From NCBI GenBank assembly GCA_946480845.1, contig CAMLLJ010000013.1:1-25127 (forward strand): a stretch of 25,127 nucleotides of DNA, given 5' to 3'. The stretch is from an uncultured Gemmatimonadota bacterium (GTDB taxonomy: Bacteria; Gemmatimonadota; Gemmatimonadetes; Gemmatimonadales; GWC2-71-9). Shown here one piece after another: positions 22,977-25,127 of the stretch. The notes beneath the pieces were generated by a model. It searched no databases. It was not told the DNA's origin and worked only from the letters and a program-made list of their open reading frames with translations. Made by a program: the position numbers and the translations under genes. Within the stretch, counting starts at the first letter, position 1. Every line of letters begins with the position of its first letter.

Positions 22977-23842
22977 CTCACTTCCCGGCGCCCCGACAGG
23001 TCGCCCCAGTGCAGCTTCCGCTGCATGCGCGCGAACCAGTTCTCGCCGTCCAGCCGGATGATGCGCACCCGCCCGTCGGCGCGGCGCACTTCCACCCGCT
23101 CGCCCGCGGCCAGCGGCGACTCGGTCTGCCCGTCGAACGAGACGAGGACGTCGGACGCCCATTCGGGCATCGGCTCGACCACGATGGTGGAGGTGGCGCG
23201 CACCACCAGCGGGCGCACCGCCAGCGTGTGGGCGCAGATCGGCGTCACCACCAGCCCCTCGACCCCCTGCACCACCACCGGCCCGCCCGCGCTCAGTGAG
23301 TAGGCCGTCGAGCCGGTCGGCGTCGCGATGATGATGCCGTCGGCGCTGTAGGGCCCGACATTGATGCCGTCGATGTACACGTTCATCCGCACCACACGCG
23401 CCACTCCGCTCTTGTGCAGCACCACGTCGTTGAGCGCGCTGCGCCGCTGCAGCGTCGAGCCGTCGGCGGTGGCGATCGAGGCGGTGAGCGCCTGCAGCGA
23501 CTCGATCGTGTAGCTGCCGGCCACCAGGGTGTCGAGCGCCGCGGCGAGCCCGTCGCGCACCGCCGTGGTGAGGAACCCGACGCGCCCGAGGTTCACGCCG
23601 AGGATCGGCACCTCCGCGCCATCCAGCAGCCGGGCGCCGCGCAGCAGGGTTCCGTCTCCGCCGAAGGTGAGCAGGGCATCGAGCCCCTGCGGCTCGAACG
23701 CGGGCACCGGCCCGGGCCAGTACGCCTGGAGGCGCGGTTCGGTGAAAAGCGAAAGCCCCCGGGCGGGGGCCTCGCGCGCGAGCTGCGCCAGCACCGCGGC
23801 GAGGTCGGGGTATCGGGGGTTCCCGACGACGCCGAGCTTCAT
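22973..23842 (-). CDS. nadK: NAD kinase
   Basis: This 289-residue enzyme makes NADP+ from NAD+ with ATP or polyphosphate in the cytosol. It contains the hallmark GGDGT motif (61-65) in DALLTFGGDGTLLRGARLL, then GVNLGRVGFLT, a conserved LNDVVLHK segment and the glycine-rich SADGIIIATPTGSTAYSLSA motif with Asp. Near the end are SFDGQTE and WFARMQRKLHW. The ATG at 23842 overlaps the dxs stop as ATGA, and homology starts right there (KLGVVGNPRYPD). Length is normal. Coupling on both sides places it in a dxs-nadK-recN-galK transcript. Whether it accepts polyphosphate, which would link it to the PPK2 in this window, cannot be told from sequence. Confidence 0.95.
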   Translation of the reverse strand: MKLGVVGNPRYPDLAAVLAQLAREAPARGLSLFTEPRLQAYWPGPVPAFEPQGLDALLTFGGDGTLLRGARLLDGAEVPILGVNLGRVGFLTTAVRDGLAAALDTLVAGSYTIESLQALTASIATADGSTLQRRSALNDVVLHKSGVARVVRMNVYIDGINVGPYSADGIIIATPTGSTAYSLSAGGPVVVQGVEGLVVTPICAHTLAVRPLVVRATSTIVVEPMPEWASDVLVSFDGQTESPLAAGERVEVRRADGRVRIIRLDGENWFARMQRKLHWGDLSGRREVR

Positions 23843-25127
23843 CGCGGCTCGAGCGACTCTTCGTGGTGCAGCGCCGCCACCCGCCGGGCGATGCCGTCCG
23901 CCGTGAGCCCGAACGACTCGAGCTGCTGGGCGCGCGGCGCCTGCTCCATCAGCCGGTCCGGCACGCCCAGGGCCACCACGCGCACCTCGGGATTGGTGGT
24001 CTGCATCCGCTCGGCGAGGCAGGCGCCGAAGCCGTTCACGATCGAGCCCTCCTCGACCGTCACCAGCGTCCGGTGCGACTGCAGCAGCGACTCCAGCATC
24101 GCCTCGTCCATCGGCTTGAGGAAGCGGCAGTTGACCACCGTGCACTCGAGCCCGTCGGCCTGGAGCTGGCGCGCCGCGTCCTCGGCGGGCTGCACCATCG
24201 TGCCCACCGCCAGGATCGCGATATCGCGCCCCTGCGCGCGGACGTCCCAGGTGCCGTAGGGCACGGCGGGCACCGCCGACACCGCGCTCGGCTCGGCCGG
24301 CGCCTTATCGCGCGGGTACCGGGTGCTGAACGGGCCGTCGTGCGCGAGCGCCGTGCGGAGCAGGCCGATCAGCTCGTCGCCGTCCCTCGGCGCCGTCACC
24401 GTCATCCCGGGCACGGCGAGCAGGTAGGGGATGTCGTACAGCCCCATGTGCGTCTGCCCGTCCTCGCCGACCAGGCCAGCGCGGTCCATGCAGAACACCA
24501 CCGGCAGCTTCTGCACGGCCACATCGTGGATGATGTTGTCGTACGCGCGCTGCAGGAAGGTGCTGTAGATGGCGACCACCGGGCGGATCCCCTGCGTGGC
24601 GAGCCCTGCCGCGAAGGTGACGGCGTGCCCCTCGGCGATGCCGACGTCGAAGAAGCGGTGCGGCCATGCCTTCTGGAAGGTGCTGGTGCCGGTGCCCGAC
24701 GGCATCGCCGCCGTGACCGCCACCATCTCGGGAACTTCGGCGGCGAGGCCGGTGAGCGCGTCACCGAAGACCTGGGTCCAGGTGGGTGGGCCGCTCGCCT
24801 TCTTCCGCGCCTCGCCGGTCTCCGGGTCGTAGGCGGCGAGGCCGTGCCACTTCTCCTGGTTCGACTCGGCGAAGCTGAAGCCCTTCCCCTTCTGGGTGAG
24901 CACGTGCACCAGCCGCGGCCCCGACATCCCGCGCACGAAGCGCAGCGTCTCGGTGAGCTTGGCCACGTCGTGCCCGTCGATCGGGCCGAAATAGCGGAAG
25001 CCCAGCTCCTCGAAGAGCATCCCCGGCGACCAGAGGTTCTTGACGCTCTCCTCGACGTTGCGGGCGAAATCCACCACCCCCTCGCCGAAGACGCCGCCCA
25101 GCTTCTGGGTGACGCCCTTCACCGCCT
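23839..25127 (-). CDS. dxs: 1-deoxy-D-xylulose-5-phosphate synthase (partial, N-terminus off the right edge)
   Basis: About 429 C-terminal residues are present of a protein that normally has about 620-640. DXS condenses pyruvate with glyceraldehyde-3-phosphate on thiamine diphosphate, the entry step of the MEP isoprenoid pathway. Visible parts are FEELGFRYFGPIDGHDVAKL, VHVLTQKGKGFSFAE, the transketolase-like pyrimidine domain with FFDVGIAEGHAVTFAAGLA containing the catalytic Glu, the long conserved DRAGLVGEDGQTHMGLYDIP, and a transketolase C-terminal domain (VTVEEGSIVNGFGACLAERM). The N-terminal GDG-type TPP site lies beyond the window. The stop overlaps the nadK start. All visible motifs are intact. 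Confidence 0.96.
   Translation of the reverse strand, partial: AVKGVTQKLGGVFGEGVVDFARNVEESVKNLWSPGMLFEELGFRYFGPIDGHDVAKLTETLRFVRGMSGPRLVHVLTQKGKGFSFAESNQEKWHGLAAYDPETGEARKKASGPPTWTQVFGDALTGLAAEVPEMVAVTAAMPSGTGTSTFQKAWPHRFFDVGIAEGHAVTFAAGLATQGIRPVVAIYSTFLQRAYDNIIHDVAVQKLPVVFCMDRAGLVGEDGQTHMGLYDIPYLLAVPGMTVTAPRDGDELIGLLRTALAHDGPFSTRYPRDKAPAEPSAVSAVPAVPYGTWDVRAQGRDIAILAVGTMVQPAEDAARQLQADGLECTVVNCRFLKPMDEAMLESLLQSHRTLVTVEEGSIVNGFGACLAERMQTTNPEVRVVALGVPDRLMEQAPRAQQLESFGLTADGIARRVAALHHEESLEPR

Noticed and set aside
1..25127. CRISPR arrays, insertion sequences, phage genes or attachment sites, including integration at the tRNA
   Set aside because: No regularly spaced repeats, transposase or integrase motifs, or duplicated tRNA end were seen; the genes around the tRNA are housekeeping.

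Overview
The window is GC-rich DNA, densely packed with genes on both strands. It looks like a free-living Gram-negative bacterium: there is a large TonB-dependent outer-membrane receptor, several lipoprotein signal peptides, a type IV pilin-like protein and MEP-pathway isoprenoid synthesis. The Oar-like receptor, the gene content and the frequent GTG starts make me favour a Gemmatimonadota-type soil bacterium. That is an inference from style and content, not a proven placement. I see no insertion sequence, phage gene, CRISPR array or other sign of recent transfer.

Left (1-6413): a sugar-uptake locus organised around a LacI-family operator (2341-2354). Leftward run a glycoamylase-like (PF10091/GH144-type) secreted hydrolase and a sugar ABC solute-binding lipoprotein cut by the window edge. 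Rightward run the LacI regulator and a TonB-dependent receptor, joined by an ATGA stop/start overlap. Together they suggest outer-membrane import, periplasmic cleavage and inner-membrane uptake of one oligosaccharide.

Centre-left (6410-9823): aroA-cmk on the minus strand meets the receptor gene stop-to-stop in a shared CTAG. Divergent from aroA is a tight three-gene run: a lone CheY-like receiver, a single-pass membrane protein and a type IV pilin-like protein, each overlapping the next by 4 nt.

Centre (9827-16802): a carbon and phosphate storage hub. A glycogen debranching enzyme (glgX) is coupled to a PPK2 polyphosphate:nucleotide phosphotransferase on the minus strand. Divergent from it are a GH15 glycosidase and a fused trehalose-6-phosphate synthase/phosphatase. 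The 93-bp spacer holds a 25-bp dyad that could be a shared operator.

Centre-right (16764-19863): a winged-helix response regulator with a degenerate receiver, a lipoprotein fusing an SGNH hydrolase to a helical linker and a beta-propeller, and a small uncharacterised protein, all on the minus strand.

Right (20004-25127): tRNA-Leu(UAA), galactokinase, RecN, NAD kinase and the C-terminal two-thirds of DXS. The order dxs-nadK-recN-galK is coupled by overlaps or a 1-nt gap.

No gene-free stretch exceeds 300 bp. The longest are about 115 bp (2274-2388, regulatory), 99 bp (8386-8484, promoters), 93 bp (12694-12786, dyad), 106 bp (18987-19092, nothing clear) and 140 bp (19864-20003, nothing certain).
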